64,000 nucleotides of DNA, taken from positions 1,386,001 to 1,450,000 of the forward strand of contig JANTQA010000019.1 of NCBI GenBank assembly GCA_027625915.1, given 5' to 3'. Below the pieces are notes generated by a model, which made no database searches, was not told the origin of the DNA, and saw nothing but the letters and a program-made list of their open reading frames with translations. Source of the stretch: Anaeramoeba flamelloides. Lineage: Eukaryota > Metamonada > Anaeramoebidae. Below, one piece after another: positions 33,907 through 45,842 of this stretch (its first letter is position 1; the number at the start of each line of letters is the position of its first letter). Position numbers and translations under genes: made by a program.

Positions 33907-34585
33907 AATATATAATGCAATTTTTTTAATTTTTTTGAACTCTTTTTTTTATTTTTGTTATTTGCCTAATAAAAAATGAAAATTTGTATTTAATTTTTTT
34001 TTGTTTTTTCAAAAAAATAAATTATTTTGATTCAGAAATTATTACAAAATATAATAATAATTCTTAATTATAATTATTTTTTTTTTTTTTTTTTTTATTT
34101 TTTTTTAATAATGAAGTTAAGTGTGTGATTATTCTGATTTGTTTTTCAAGAATAAAATAAGTTTTTTTTTTTTTCTTTCTTTCTTTTTTTTTGTAATAGA
34201 TTTCTCTCTTTGTAAATAATAGCTGGCTGTGAAAAAAAAAAAAAAAACAATAATTAAGAATTTTGCTTTTATTATAATTATGTGGATTTAATTATGAGAA
34301 CAATTAATTTCCTTTAAAAGAAAATTCTTTTTATAAAAAAAACATCCTGATAATGAACAAAGTACTCTCAAATTATTTTAAAATAATCTTTAAATAAAAA
34401 TTTAATAATTATCCGCGAAAAATAATAAAAAAAAAAGAAATTTTATTTTCATTAAAATTGAAAAAAATCAATCTTAGTAATGAGAAATATTGAAGAACTT
34501 AATTTAATGCAATTTACAATTAAAAGATAATTCATAAAAAAAAGTAAAAAATTAAGACAGGAAAGTTATTAAAAAATATGAATTA
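33907..34585. other. 3' flank, no gene seen
   Basis: T-rich tracts at 34080-34105 and A/T filler. No coding frame. Confidence 0.45.
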
Positions 34586-34782
34586 CAGTCAGTTTAACTT
34601 TTAAGGCACAAACTTTCAACGAAATTTAAGGCACAATAAAAATCTTAAATTAAAGCACAAAATTCAAATTCTCGTAAAAATAAATTGTAAAAAAAAATAT
34701 TACAAATTTTGTGCCTTAATTTGAGATTTTTTTGTGCCTTAAATTTCTTTAAAGGTTTGTTCCTTAAAAGTGAAACTGACTG
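34586..34782. mobile_element. palindromic MITE family P, copy 1
   Basis: 197 bases, TA outside each end. Tips 'CAGTCAGTTTAACTTTTAAG' and '...GTGAAACTGACTG'. Each arm carries three 'AAGGCACAA' words, as described under the copy at 61791. Confidence 0.9.
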
Positions 34783-34784
34783 TA

Positions 34785-37195
34785 TGTTAGTTAATTTAAT
34801 CTGAAAAAAGAAGTTAAAATGATTTATAAACCATTTTCAGTTAATAGTTCAGATACACAGAGTGAATTACATATGTTTATTTTGTTTTACTCGATCTTAG
34901 AATTAAAAAATCAATTTTTGTAAATTCCAAAATTGAAATCATTTTTTTACATATATTTTATTTATAATTTTTTTTTTTTTTCGTTTTTTTTTTTGATAAC
35001 CCAATTCCTTTACAATTTTTTTTTATTGCAATATCGATAGTTAATCGTTAAAAACTTATTATTTTAATTTTACTAAAACAGTAAAAATAATTGTAGAGAA
35101 ATCAGTTTGATTTGTTATGGAATTTTCTTAGATCTTCAATAGGAGATCAATAAGAAAATTGTTGTTTTTCTCAATTATTATTCTAAGATATGAGTTTTTT
35201 CAATTTTTAAGAAAATCTATTGATTTATTTGTTTTATTTCAGGTGGATAACAACTTTTTTTTGTTTATTATTCTACTTATTTCTTATTTAATCTTCAAAT
35301 GTCATTTATAAAAAATAATTGACATGTGAAAAAAATGTCGAGCCAATTGTCACTTTGACTGAAACAAATATTAGTTGATAAAAACAAGAAAATAAAAATA
35401 AAGTGTTTGATTTTGATGATTATTGATTTTTTTGTAGTCCATTTATTGTTATTCCCTATGTGATTATAATTATTGCTGATAGAATTTTTGATTTTATTGT
35501 GATTCTGACAATTTTTAATGCATATTAATTTAAAAAAATCGAAGAAAAAAATGATAAATAAATGAAAAAAAAATGAAAAAAAAGATAAATTTTGATAAAA
35601 AAAATTAGAAATACAATCAATTTTTGGAAATTAAACAACCTTCTATTTCTAAAAAGGGATTTTTTATCAATCTAATAAAATCCAAGGAGAGTTAATTAAA
35701 AAAAAAAATTATTTGTAAATAAACCCGAAGTGAAATAATTGGGTGTATTCTTTTTATCTTGACTTTTTAACCATAAAGGAATTTCAAATAGAGAATCTAA
35801 ACAAATCATATTACCACTTTAAGATTTTTTTTTTTAAAATCTATGGAATACTTATAGGTTCTGACACTCTAAAATTGATGTATATGGCATATAATAAACT
35901 AATTCCTTATACCCCCCCCATAAACCTAAAAATTTAATATAAGTAATGACCCATTTCGAATAGGTGGTGTAATAATTTCACCAATCTATTATTTTTAAGT
36001 TTTTAAATTTCAATAAGATTTTTTAAAACATTTTTGGGTAACAAAAAAGAAAATATTATTAAATTACAAATTTAAAATAAAATTGGAACTTTATGTTATT
36101 AAATTTATAAGTAAAAAATCTTTGTTAATTTGTAAAATTTATTAGTAAAATAAAATTCAAATTACACTCTATTCAGAAAAAAAAAAAAAAAAAAAAGACT
36201 TTTGTTTATATTGATTTTTATATAACAGGTGTAGACTTGTTAAATTGGTTGCTGCAAATTATAAATCATATTTAAATAACTAGAGAGCTTCTATTTACGG
36301 TTAAGAATCTATGAAATTTCAACAAAGATCATCTTATGTGTATGGTGTGACAACTTGTTAATTCTGATTATTAGAAGATCACTCTTCAAATTCAGAAGAA
36401 TTCGAATAGTTGTTCAAAAAACACTTATTTTCAATTTGTTTTCTCCAAAATTGGAATTGAAGCATTTAAGGCTAATGGATAGGAATGTATTATGAATAAT
36501 TTGTTAATTTTCATGTTGTCAATTGAAATATTTTTTTCTATTTTACTCAATTCACTCAAAAAAAAAAATTTTTTTATAACATCAATATAAAACCTCAGCT
36601 AAATAATAATTATTCTTGAAAAATAACAAAATTATATTTTTTACGAAATTACCTTCTAGTCTGAGCTTTACACTCTCAAATTAGATTTCAGAAAAAAATA
36701 CATAAAAATTTCACTTTTTAAGAAAGAGTTCAGTAAAAAAATTGTCAAATAGATTAAAATTATATAATCAATTTTAATTATGAAATATTTTTAATTGTAG
36801 GATTTTCGTAGTAAAAAGGAAAATTTTTTAATTATTTTTTTTAATTTTTTTTTCAATATTCAATAAAGATATCTGAACTTGAAATTCATGAAACTTTATT
36901 AATAGATATTATTAAAACCTTAAGGAAAATTTCACATTTAATATACTACATAAATTAACAAAAAAACCAAAAAATCTCACTTATATAGCTTTGAGTAAAT
37001 AGACTTCTAAAATTGGGAAAATTAAACATTGGTAAAATTATGTTTTTTTTTTTCTATTTGATATTTTAAATTATATTTTTATTATAATAATAAATCTCAT
37101 TTTTGAATTTGATTTTATTTTAAAATGAAAAAAAAAAATACACATTAAAGTCCCCCTCTTATTGAACAATTTTTCCTACTATTTAAAAATTGAAA
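34785..37195. other. 2.4-kb intergenic stretch, no gene seen
   Basis: A+T-rich. It contains a small C run at about 35915 and long A or T runs. A 64-residue frame at 35743-35937 has no supporting features. Confidence 0.45.
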
Positions 37196-37800
37196 TTAAC
37201 CCAATTTCAAAAATTTTCACATCCCTGAAAGAAAAAATTCTATTTATTATTACGTATTCAAAAAGTGGTTAATTATAAAATCTTATTAAAAATTCACTTT
37301 TTAAATCATTTCAAATATGAAAAGACAAAAACCTGATATTTTAAAAATTAAAAACAAATAAAAACTAAAAAAAAGTAAAGAAAAATTTTTGAAAATAGCA
37401 GTATAGAATTTTTAGTACTTAAGTTTAACTGAAAAAGGTTAAAAAAGATGATTTTTGCTCATAATTAAATTCATTTTAAAATACCTTACCTAGATTCATT
37501 TGTTTTTTTTTTTTTTTTGTATTTTTTGATATTTATGATTATTTTTTATTCTACTTGCTTTTATAAAAGAAAGTAAAATAAATAAAAAAGAAAAAAAAAA
37601 AAAAAAAAAAAAAAAAAAACAAGAAAAAAAAACATAAATCCCAAATTTGAAAAAGTACAATAAAATTTGAAAAATTAGAGAAAATATGATTCTGATCAAA
37701 AAATTGATTATTTTTTTTGTGATAGAAATCTAAAATAAAATCTTCAAATTAATTTCGACTAGCAATAGAAGCCATCTAAAATTTTTAAAAAATATTTTTT
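37196..37800 (-). mobile_element. DNA-transposon-like family C, copy 4 (diverged)
   Basis: Reverse-orientation copy. It shares 'TTAAGTTTAACTGAAAAAGG', 'ATTAAATTCATTTTAAAATA' and 'GATTCTGATCAAAAAATTG' with the other C copies. A long A run lies at about 37590-37619. Confidence 0.45.
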
Positions 37801-38310
37801 ATATAAACTCCAATTCAAAATTTTTAACACAAAAAAAAACAATTTGAAAAAAAAAAAAACTTATTTAATCAATTCTAGAGTAAATATCATATCAGAACAA
37901 TTAATAAATAAAATTTTATAAGTCGTTAATAAATTACAATATCTCACAAAACAAAAAATAAAAATTATCAATACAAATAAATCATGAGTGTTTTAAAAAT
38001 TTGGGAGTAAGTACAATAAAAAAAAATAAATTGGGAAATTTGTAAAAATTCTATTAAGAATATTGATCGATCAAAGGATGGATATCATCAACTAATTTAA
38101 ATGAGTTCTTATGATTTGAAAGAAACCCAAGTTTAGTTCAATATCAACCCTTGAAAAAAATTTTTGATTGAAAGGAAAAAGTTATGAAATTCAAAAAATG
38201 AAATAGAAATAAAAAACCAAAAGATGAAAAAATGATTTATTAATTTTACAACAAATCAAAAATTATTTCCAATTTTAATAAAATTGTATTATTGTGATTT
38301 TTTTAACTTT
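37801..38310 (-). mobile_element. DNA-transposon-like family D, copy 5 (diverged)
   Basis: Starts 'AAACTCCAATTCAAAATTTT' and contains 'GATCGATCAAAGGATGG', matching the family D interior in reverse. It abuts the C copy just as at 28310 and 41640. Confidence 0.4.
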
Positions 38311-38879
38311 TTGGGATGTCTGGAAAATTTTGAATATCATTATTGAAAAAATGATTTTGATCTAAATTTGAAAAGAAAAAATTATTTAAATATTCAATAA
38401 AAACACACAAAAAAATTACAATAACATTACAAAGTAAGTCACAATTTTGAAAAATAGCCTATATTTTGCAATTTTTTACAAAATCGGAATATTAAAAAAC
38501 ATAATAAGTTGAAGACGGTCAGCTAAGAACATTAAGAAGAAGTTATAAAACCTAATACCATATTCTTTTTTTAGTCATTCTTGTTGTATTGTAGACATTA
38601 AGTTACTATTAGCAATAATAAAAAATATTTTTTCTTGTAAATTTAATATAAAATCCAATAAAAAAATCACAAATCTTGAAATTGGAAAATTAAGCAAAAA
38701 AATGATTACTATAATACCAGACTTTCTTTTAATTTTCACTTTGGATCAATTATTTATTGTTTTTAAAAAGTTTGTTACATTTTCCAAATTTTAGAAAAGT
38801 TTAAAATTCAAATTATTTTCTAATTATTTGAAAACAAATTACTTTCTTTGGAAGATGATGGAAATCATATTTTTTGTTT
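38311..38879. other. intergenic, no gene seen
   Basis: A+T-rich filler with no recognised feature. Confidence 0.4.
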
Positions 38880-39310
38880 TATTTATTTATTTACATTAAG
38901 GAGTAATTGCAGAAAATTATATCACATAAAAAAAAATAAAATAAGATCAATAATTAAAATATTCAATAAAAATAATAATATCATTTGAATGACCAAATAG
39001 AAACTATCCTCTGTCGTTAAGTTTTCCAGGATTTGAAAGAATTGAATTAAATCCTTCATTTTTATTTATTCTTTTGAATTCTGTAAAACCTAGGCGCTTG
39101 GTTGCACTCTACAGCACTTGACGACACGCCCCCAGAATATACAGGAGGAGTAAAAACCAGATAGAAAGATTATCTATTACATATAAAAAATCCACAATCT
39201 GTGAACAATAATTGGTATTCCATCGTCGTTATATTTTTTTTTTATAATTTCAAAGAATGGAGTAAAAAAAAATTTTTTTTTCTCTATTCTTTTAAATTAT
39301 ATTGAAAACT
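38880..39310. repeat. composite repeat J+E, copy 2
   Basis: Has module J ('TTATTTACATTAAGGAG' to 'TGACCAAATAGAAACTATCC'), then 'TCGTTAAGTTTTCCAGG', 'CACTCTACAGCACTTGACG' and 'ACGCCCCCAGAATATACAGG'. The order is the same as at 15760 and 57345. Module J ends by about 39010. Confidence 0.6.
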
Positions 39311-39935
39311 TGGAAACTTCCTCTCAGAGTGGTGCACTAGGTACCCAAATTTATATTTAATTTTTACTATTTTCAGGATTTTTTGTTTTCAATTTTTTAT
39401 TATTACTTTTTCTTTATTACCCCAAGTTTTCTCACCAGAAGAGCTCTAAACCTTATTTTTTTTGAAGTAAATGTATAAAGAGAGATTTTACAAAAGAAAA
39501 GCTTCAAGTTTTAAAAGAACTCAACATCAAAAATCTTCTTAATTTCAAAAATAAAAAAATAATACTTAATAACTTGAAAAAAAACTTTCTTTCAACCATA
39601 TTTTTCTCAATATTTTTTCATTTTTTTTAAACAATCCAAAGAATATGTTACTTTTTTTATGTTTTATATAGGAAATATGTCAAATTCTGAATTCAAAAAA
39701 TATACTCATAATTAATCAATTGTTAAGAGGATGTTCGCTCACCCCGATCCATAAACCAAAACACAAATTCCAAAAAAAAAAGTTTGAGATCAAATCATAA
39801 TTTCTTTTATTGTTAAAAAAATACTAGTATCGTAAAATTAAATTTGGTTTCAAAAATAATAATAAAGAAAAATCAAAATAAAAAGAACAGAATAATAAAA
39901 AAAGAAAAGCAAATGAAAACGAATAATTTTTTTTT
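39311..39935. other. 3' flank of the tandem-BTB gene
   Basis: A+T-rich sequence downstream of the minus-strand BTB gene. No coding frame. Confidence 0.4.
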
Positions 39936-40679
39936 TTAAATCCACTTTCTATTTTTAATTTCAAAAGCTAAATTACTTTTTGGATTTAATTGATAATAAT
40001 CAACACAATCCCTTAATTCTCTAATAGATCTTGTCGTCAATTTTGATTTTTTTAAAATGCCAGTATATAAATAATGAACTAATAATTTTAATGTTTGGTA
40101 ACCTTTCTTTGTATAGTCTTTAATAGAATCTTCGTTTTTTCCACATGCTAAAAATAACCCTCTAAATAATCCACTTCTCGCTTGTAAAACAAATTTATGA
40201 ACTTTTAATTTCTTATTACCGACAAAAATTATAAAATCTTTGGAATCATCGTCTTTTAACATCTTTCTCATTGTTTTTATTAAGGGATGTTTTTTATAAT
40301 TTTGAATTCCGAATAAATTTAACAGCTCATTCAAAATTAAGAGCTTCTTTTCATTTCCCAATTCTATTTTATTTCCATTTTCATTTTCATTGTTGTTCCC
40401 AGTTTCCTCTTTAGTGATATTTGTTGGTATCTGTTCAAAATAAACCCAATTTAATAGGATTTTTATTTCGTTCTTATGATAGTTTTCAAGAATTTTTTCA
40501 ATTTCTGATATTGTTTTATTTAATCTGAATTCTACCAATTTTTTATGAATTTTGATATTCCCAAGTGTATAATCTGTAAATTCCCCCGTTTCAAAAAACA
40601 CTTGATAATCACGATATAAGGTATCATTCGAAACAGAAAAAAGTTCACGTATCTTATTTTGAACGGCTTTCTTGGGCAT
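39936..40679 (-). CDS. tandem BTB-like protein lacking RCC1 repeats
   Basis: A 247-residue protein equivalent to the C-terminal half of the RCC1-BTB-BTB protein at 3707. The first BTB-like half has 'IKIHKKLVEFRLNKTISEIE' and 'LLNWVYFEQ' (about residues 43-88). The second has 'DSKDFIIFVGNKKLKVHKFV', 'LQARSGLFRGLF' and 'LLVHYLYTGIL' (about 148-215), with an Asn/Glu-rich linker between. 'DYYQLNPKSNLAFEI' matches the relative's 'DYYKLNTNSELKFEL'. The frame extends nine codons upstream of ATG 40679 to a possible splice acceptor AACAG|GAAG at 40707/40706, then a stop. So it may be the 3' exon of a gene whose RCC1-coding exon is distant or lost. No such exon was found up to 44 kb. As it stands it could also be a complete short gene or a fragment. 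Confidence 0.75.
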   Translation of the reverse strand: MPKKAVQNKIRELFSVSNDTLYRDYQVFFETGEFTDYTLGNIKIHKKLVEFRLNKTISEIEKILENYHKNEIKILLNWVYFEQIPTNITKEETGNNNENENGNKIELGNEKKLLILNELLNLFGIQNYKKHPLIKTMRKMLKDDDSKDFIIFVGNKKLKVHKFVLQARSGLFRGLFLACGKNEDSIKDYTKKGYQTLKLLVHYLYTGILKKSKLTTRSIRELRDCVDYYQLNPKSNLAFEIKNRKWI

Positions 40680-41284
40680 ACGTTGAATTTTCTCTTCGAT
40701 GTCTTCCTGTTATTGTTGTTTAATAGAGTAATATATAACCAATAATCAAATATAATAATAAAATTTAATTTATTTATTGAAAAGGAAATCAGAAAAACAA
40801 TATATTAAAATTGAAAAAATAGTTATAATCTTTAAAATTTATCTTTTAATTTCCTTTCACGAAAAGATGTTCATTTTTTTTTTTTTCAATTTTCAGAAAT
40901 ATTTTGATGTGGATATTTTGAAATACAAACAATAGGTCGGTGATCTAATCAGTCGAATTAATATTCCTCTTTAATTTTATATTACCAATTTACGAATAGA
41001 AATACTTGCAAAGTAAATATTAATTTAAATTTAAAAAAAAAATTTCCAACTTTTGTGGAAATACCTTATCTCTATAAATATTGAAATTAAATATAAACCA
41101 AAATATAGAATTTTCCTCACAGTTAAAAGAATCACAATAATACAATTTTATTCAAATTAAAAGAAATTTTTGATTTTTTCTAAAAATATGTAAATCATTT
41201 TTTCATCTTTTTACTTTTTATTTCCATTTTCTTTTTTGAATTATTGAACCTGTTTCGTTTGATCGAAAAATTTTTTTAAGAATA
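40680..41284. other. 5' flank of the tandem-BTB gene, no exon found
   Basis: Searched on the minus strand for an RCC1-type exon ending in a GT donor; none seen. A+T-rich filler. Confidence 0.4.
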
Positions 41285-41640
41285 GTTTATATTAGGTTAA
41301 AGTTGGAGTTCTTTCAAAATAGAGAAGAACTCAAATAAAATTAGTTGATGGTCTCTAACATTTGATCGATTAATAATCTTTAGTAGAATTTATAACAAAT
41401 TTTCCCAATACTATTTTTTTGCTTTGCCCATCTTCAAAATTTTAAACACACTCTTTATTTATTTTTTTTTGATAATTATTTATTTTTTGTTTTGTTAGTA
41501 TTGCAATTTATAAACAATTGTCAACATTTTAATTAGTGAATGGTTCTAATTTGATATTTGTTTGAGAATTAATTAAATAAGATTTTTTTTTCTCATTAAT
41601 TGAATTTTGGTGTGTTAAAAATTTTGAATTTGAGTTTATA
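41285..41640 (+). mobile_element. DNA-transposon-like family D, copy 3 (diverged)
   Basis: Has 'TAGTTGATGGTCTCTAACA', 'TTTGATCGATTAATAATC' and the right end 'TTGGTGTGTTAAAAATTTTG'. It runs straight into a family C copy. Confidence 0.45.
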
Positions 41641-42035
41641 TAAAAAACTATTTATTAAAAATTTTGACTCACTTTATAATGCTATTGAAAAATTTTTTTG
41701 TGATTTTATACCATATTCTTCTAAAATTATTTTAAATTTTTGGATCAGAATCATTTTTTCTAATTTTGCAAATTTGAGTTTAGCTCGTTTAAAAATTGTT
41801 TTTTGTCTTGTTTTTCTTTGCTTTTTCTTTTTCAATTTTTTTTTTTTTTTCTTTTACTTTTTTTGTAAAAAATTTTTCAATTTTGAGAAAATCCTTTTTT
41901 TTTGGCAAAAGATCAAGTGAAAAAAAAAAAATATCTTCACAAATACAAATAAACACTAAGAAAATTGAGACTATGTAAGGTCTTTTAAAATGAATTTAAT
42001 TATTAGCAAACAATCTTCAAGTTATAAGAGTAGTA
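41641..42035 (+). mobile_element. DNA-transposon-like family C, copy 5 (truncated)
   Basis: Starts 'TTAAAAATTTTGACTCACTT' and continues through 'GGATCAGAATCATTTTTTCT' and 'GAAAATTGAGACTATGTAAG', then is lost. Phe-rich frames here are artefacts of T runs. Confidence 0.5.
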
Positions 42036-44174
42036 TTTTTTAAAAATAAAATGAAATCTTGTTGAGATCCTAAAAAATTTTTTTTTTTCGAAAGAATATT
42101 TTTATTTTGACAGGTAACCAAAAAATATCATTATGTGATGGTCTTTCAAATTTTTTTACAATTAGGTTATTCGACGCAAAAATGGTTTAAATTTTTTATT
42201 TTTATTCGGTTTAAAGTTGAATTTTCAACTTAATCTAAAATAATTGATGAAGTTGAAGATTTTTTGTTGAAACTTGAAACAGGGAAATTCTATCAAAAAA
42301 AGAAAATAATTTTTTGAGTAAAAAGTCGTTAAAAGCATTATAGGGTAATTTTTTTTTTTTTTTTGTAAATTGTTAAACTTGTATTTGGTGAATAATTTAT
42401 GAATTCAGTTACCCATCATTTTCTTTTCAATGAAACAAAATTGAAAATAAAAAATGAAATTGAAAAAATGAAAAAGAACTTTATTGTAAAAATATATGAA
42501 ATTATATGTTAAAGATGTTGTTAAAATAGTAAAAATGATTTTGGATTCGTATTATGTTTTCTCCTTAAATCTCAATATATTGCTCAAACCATCAAAGACA
42601 AACTATCAAATAATTGATTGATATAAAATTCTTTGTTAAAATATTCTAATAAATATTAGAGATTTTATCAAAAAGATTCAAAAACCTCCCTATTTTTTAC
42701 TTCCTAAAAATTTATTTTTAATGATTAGCCATTTTATGGATCAATGAATTTATAAATATTTTGTTTTACAATGAATTGTATCGAAAATTGATTTTCCTTA
42801 CTTTTAAAAAACCACAATTATTTGAAATATTCACAATTAGGTACCACGTTTTCAGGTGAAAACGGTGAAATTATGGATAAAAACACTCTTGAAAGATTTT
42901 TATAATCTCAAATAAATTTTCCCACCAAGAATTTCTTTTACAAAAAAAAGGAAAATTTTCACCATTCCAACAATTTTCACAATTTTACTTTGCTTAGATC
43001 CAACCAAAATTTGATTTTAAAATTTCATAATTTCCATTTCAAATGAGTATATACAAATAAATTTCCACAATCTATTCTAAATATTTTTTGCAGTTACTTT
43101 TAAAAGTTTGAAATATGTTTTAAAATTTGAACTTATACTTGAAAATCTCTTTTAGTCATTTTTTTTTAAGAAATTCCTTTAAAATCTGTTTGGCATTTTT
43201 TTTTGTTTGTGTTGATTTTCAACTTTGAAAATGCGTAAATTTTTTGTACGAATTTCTTCAGAAAGTAAATTCTTTTTGGGAAGTGAATGTAAAATAACAC
43301 TATAACTCAGCAATACACCCTCCAGTGTTAAAAAGTAGTCCTTAAGCAAAAATTATTTCATTAAACCTATTAGTAATTTCCAAATGAGAAAAATTTCATT
43401 TAGATTTTAAAAATAAATCAGAAGAAGAATTATAGACAAATAACTGGACAATTTTAAGTTTTATGAACTATTTGAAATTAATTTTTTTTTTTACAATTTT
43501 TTCAAAAACTTTAAAAGTATTGAGTAAATATAAGATATTAAAGATAAAAATAAGTAATTAAATATAAATATATTTAGAAATCTTATCAAAATAATTGATT
43601 TTATCAAAAGAAGTGTTCAGAAACTAATATTTTTATAAATTATATTAATAATCCCAAAAAAAAAAAAAATGATAATTTTGAGGAAAAAATTATTTTTGCC
43701 GAAAAACTCCGAATATATGTGTAAAGTTTTTTTGACTAATTTCTCTGATAAGTAATTATAATAGTTTATTTTCGATGTTCTATAAAATCCTCAAATCAAA
43801 GGAAATAATGAATTTTCAAAATTTTGTACAAAAAATCTCCTCATTAATGTGATCAAAAAAATATTCTCACTCAATTGCTTTCACTTATTTACCTACATAT
43901 TAAAAGAAATAAAATTCTATTTGAGTTGTCAGATTTTAATTTTTCGAAAACCACTTTAAATATAATTTCCAAAATATATTATCTTTTATTGGAAGTTATA
44001 ATTCTCTAAAACTGGAAAAACTTTTGTTTGAATTATAAAGAAAAAGGATGGAAACAATTTTTTTTTTTTTTTTAAAGTTAAATAAAACTAAACACCAAAC
44101 AGGCAAATATACTAATGTTTGGGTTTGGATATTAAATCAAATTTTACGGGTTTAAGTACTAATTTGAAACAAAA
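42036..44174. other. 2.1-kb intergenic stretch, no gene seen
   Basis: A+T-rich. About 42850-42960 ('GAAAACGGTGAAATTATGG' ... 'AAGAATTTCTTTTA') is a diverged direct match of 63279-63365. Nothing coding. Confidence 0.45.
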
Positions 44175-44432
44175 TTATTTATTTTTCAAATTTGTAACAA
44201 AACCGTTTGCAATGAACAATTTTGCGAAAGGAAAATTGAATTCAAAAAAAAAAAAAAAAAAAGAAGTAATTAAAGAGATAAAAAATGAAAATAATTTTAC
44301 AATTGCTTGGTATCTCAGTGAACCATGTTTCAAGAAGTTATAAATAATTTGGTTAAAATTATTTTTGCTTTGTGTTGTATATTTCCAATGGGTATAAGTT
44401 AGCAAAAGATCCAACGGTGTCTTTCCTTCGTT
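44175..44432 (-). CDS. giant ankyrin-repeat protein, last exon
   Basis: Begins after acceptor ATATAG at 44433 with 'NEGKTPLDLLLTYTHW', the start of a standard ankyrin repeat (typical N-x-x-G-x-T-P-L-D-L-L). Spliced to the preceding exon it reads 'GVEAYKKDNEGKTPLDLL', in phase 0. The frame continues 'IIYNFLKHGSLRYQA' and then becomes Phe-rich because of an A/T run near 44250, ending at 44175. The last 30 or so residues look unlike an ankyrin tail, so the true end may lie earlier or a further intron may be present. Without this exon the gene would end 'DVLELF'. Confidence 0.6.
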   Translation of the reverse strand, partial: NEGKTPLDLLLTYTHWKYTTQSKNNFNQIIYNFLKHGSLRYQAIVKLFSFFISLITSFFFFFFEFNFPFAKLFIANGFVTNLKNK

Positions 44433-44574
44433 CTATATTAATGAATAAAATAATCATTAAAATAATAATAATATTAATTAGTAGTTAAGAATAAGGAGAA
44501 AACAATTTTTTTTCCAATTCAGTAATTTATGTCGTTTGATCAGGAATCTTTTTTTCCGATAATTGATTAATGGT

Positions 44575-45165
44575 GAATGTTGAGTTAGTCAAATATTAAA
44601 AATCACATACAATTAGTCGATGGTATCTAACCCATTTGATGGATTAATAATTTTTGGTGAAATTTCAACAAATTTATCAATAATTGAATTTTTTTTGTTC
44701 GGATAGTTTCAACATTTTTAGACACACAGTCTTGATTTTTTTAATTTTATATTGATTTCTTTTATTTAGATTAAAATGGTTACATATAAAAGCATTACAA
44801 TCAGTTCCACCTTTAAGGTACAAACTTTAATCTAAAATTTGTGGCAGAAACTTTCAACGAAATTTAAGACACAAAAAAAACCTCAAATTAAGGCACATTT
44901 TTTAGAATTTTTTTTTTTTAGAATTTATTTTACTTTCATCCGAATTTTGTGTCTTATTTCCTAAAATTTTTTTTGCCTTAAATTTGGTTGAAAGTTTGTG
45001 CCACAAATTTTCGTTTAAAGTTTGTACCTTAAAGGTGGAATTGACTGTAATACTGGGTAACTTGGCGTGATTTAATATTTAGTTTTTGAAAAATACAAAA
45101 AATTGATAGTTTAATTTTGCCTATTTTTGATTTTGGGTTTTGTTCCAAAATTTTGAAATGGGGTT
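44575..45165 (+). mobile_element. DNA-transposon-like family D, copy 4, interrupted by P
   Basis: Contains 'GATGGTATCTAACCCATTTG', 'ATTTTTGGTGAAATTTCAAC' and the right end 'TTCCAAAATTTTGAAATGGG'. It is split by the family P element at 44798-45047. Confidence 0.55.
44798..45047. mobile_element. palindromic MITE family P, copy 2 (longer, diverged)
   Basis: TA-flanked, tips 'CAATCAGTTCCACC' and 'GGTGGAATTGACTG'. At about 250 bases it is longer than its relatives because the outer arm contains an extra 'AAACTTTAATCTAAAATTTG' stretch on the left and its mirror on the right. It lies inside the ankyrin gene's intron and a family D copy. Confidence 0.85.
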
Positions 45166-45270
45166 TAGAACAGTAACTTGGATAGATTTAGAGAGAGGCA
45201 AGTAGATAAATCGGAAAATTTGGGCTATATAGATCTTTAAAAAAAGAAAAAATTAAAATAATTCTAATAC

Positions 45271-45810
45271 ATCTTTTTTATAAGCTTCAACACCAATTTC
45301 GAGACATGATTTTATATATGTTGTATCTGAATCCTTTGCATAATCAACTCTACCACTGCATTTTGAATGTAAAATATTTTGATTTTTCTCATCTAAACTA
45401 TTAAAATCAACTCCATTTTTCATAAAAAAATTAAATATTTTTTTTACTTTTTTTTGATTATTAGGGAATAAATGCACTATATTGTGGAAGTCATTCAAAA
45501 AATTTGGATTTGGTGAAAATTTATAGCCCTTTTTGATTAAATATCTGAGTATTTGAATGGTATTTTCGATGTTGATTCTTTTTTTAATTTTATTGAGATG
45601 TTGATAATATTGCGATAAGTGCAAAAATAAAGAATCAATAACTTCATCAAGTAAAGTCAAAGTTATTAATTTCAAGCCATTTTCGTCATCTTTATTCTGC
45701 TTTTTATTTTTATCTACATTATCAACATCATTTTTAATATCCTCAGTATTATCATTCTGGTTATCGTTCCGGTCCTGGTCCTGATTTTGATCCTGGTTCT
45801 GATTTTGATC

Positions 45811-45842
<32 letters not shown>

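Larger units (their letters stand above)
44433..45270 (-). other. 838-bp intron of the ankyrin gene, carrying transposons
   Basis: Donor AAAGAT|GTATTAG (45270) and acceptor AATATAG|AACG (44433/44432), phase 0. It contains a family D copy (about 44575-45165) with a family P palindrome inserted in it. Confidence 0.65.
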
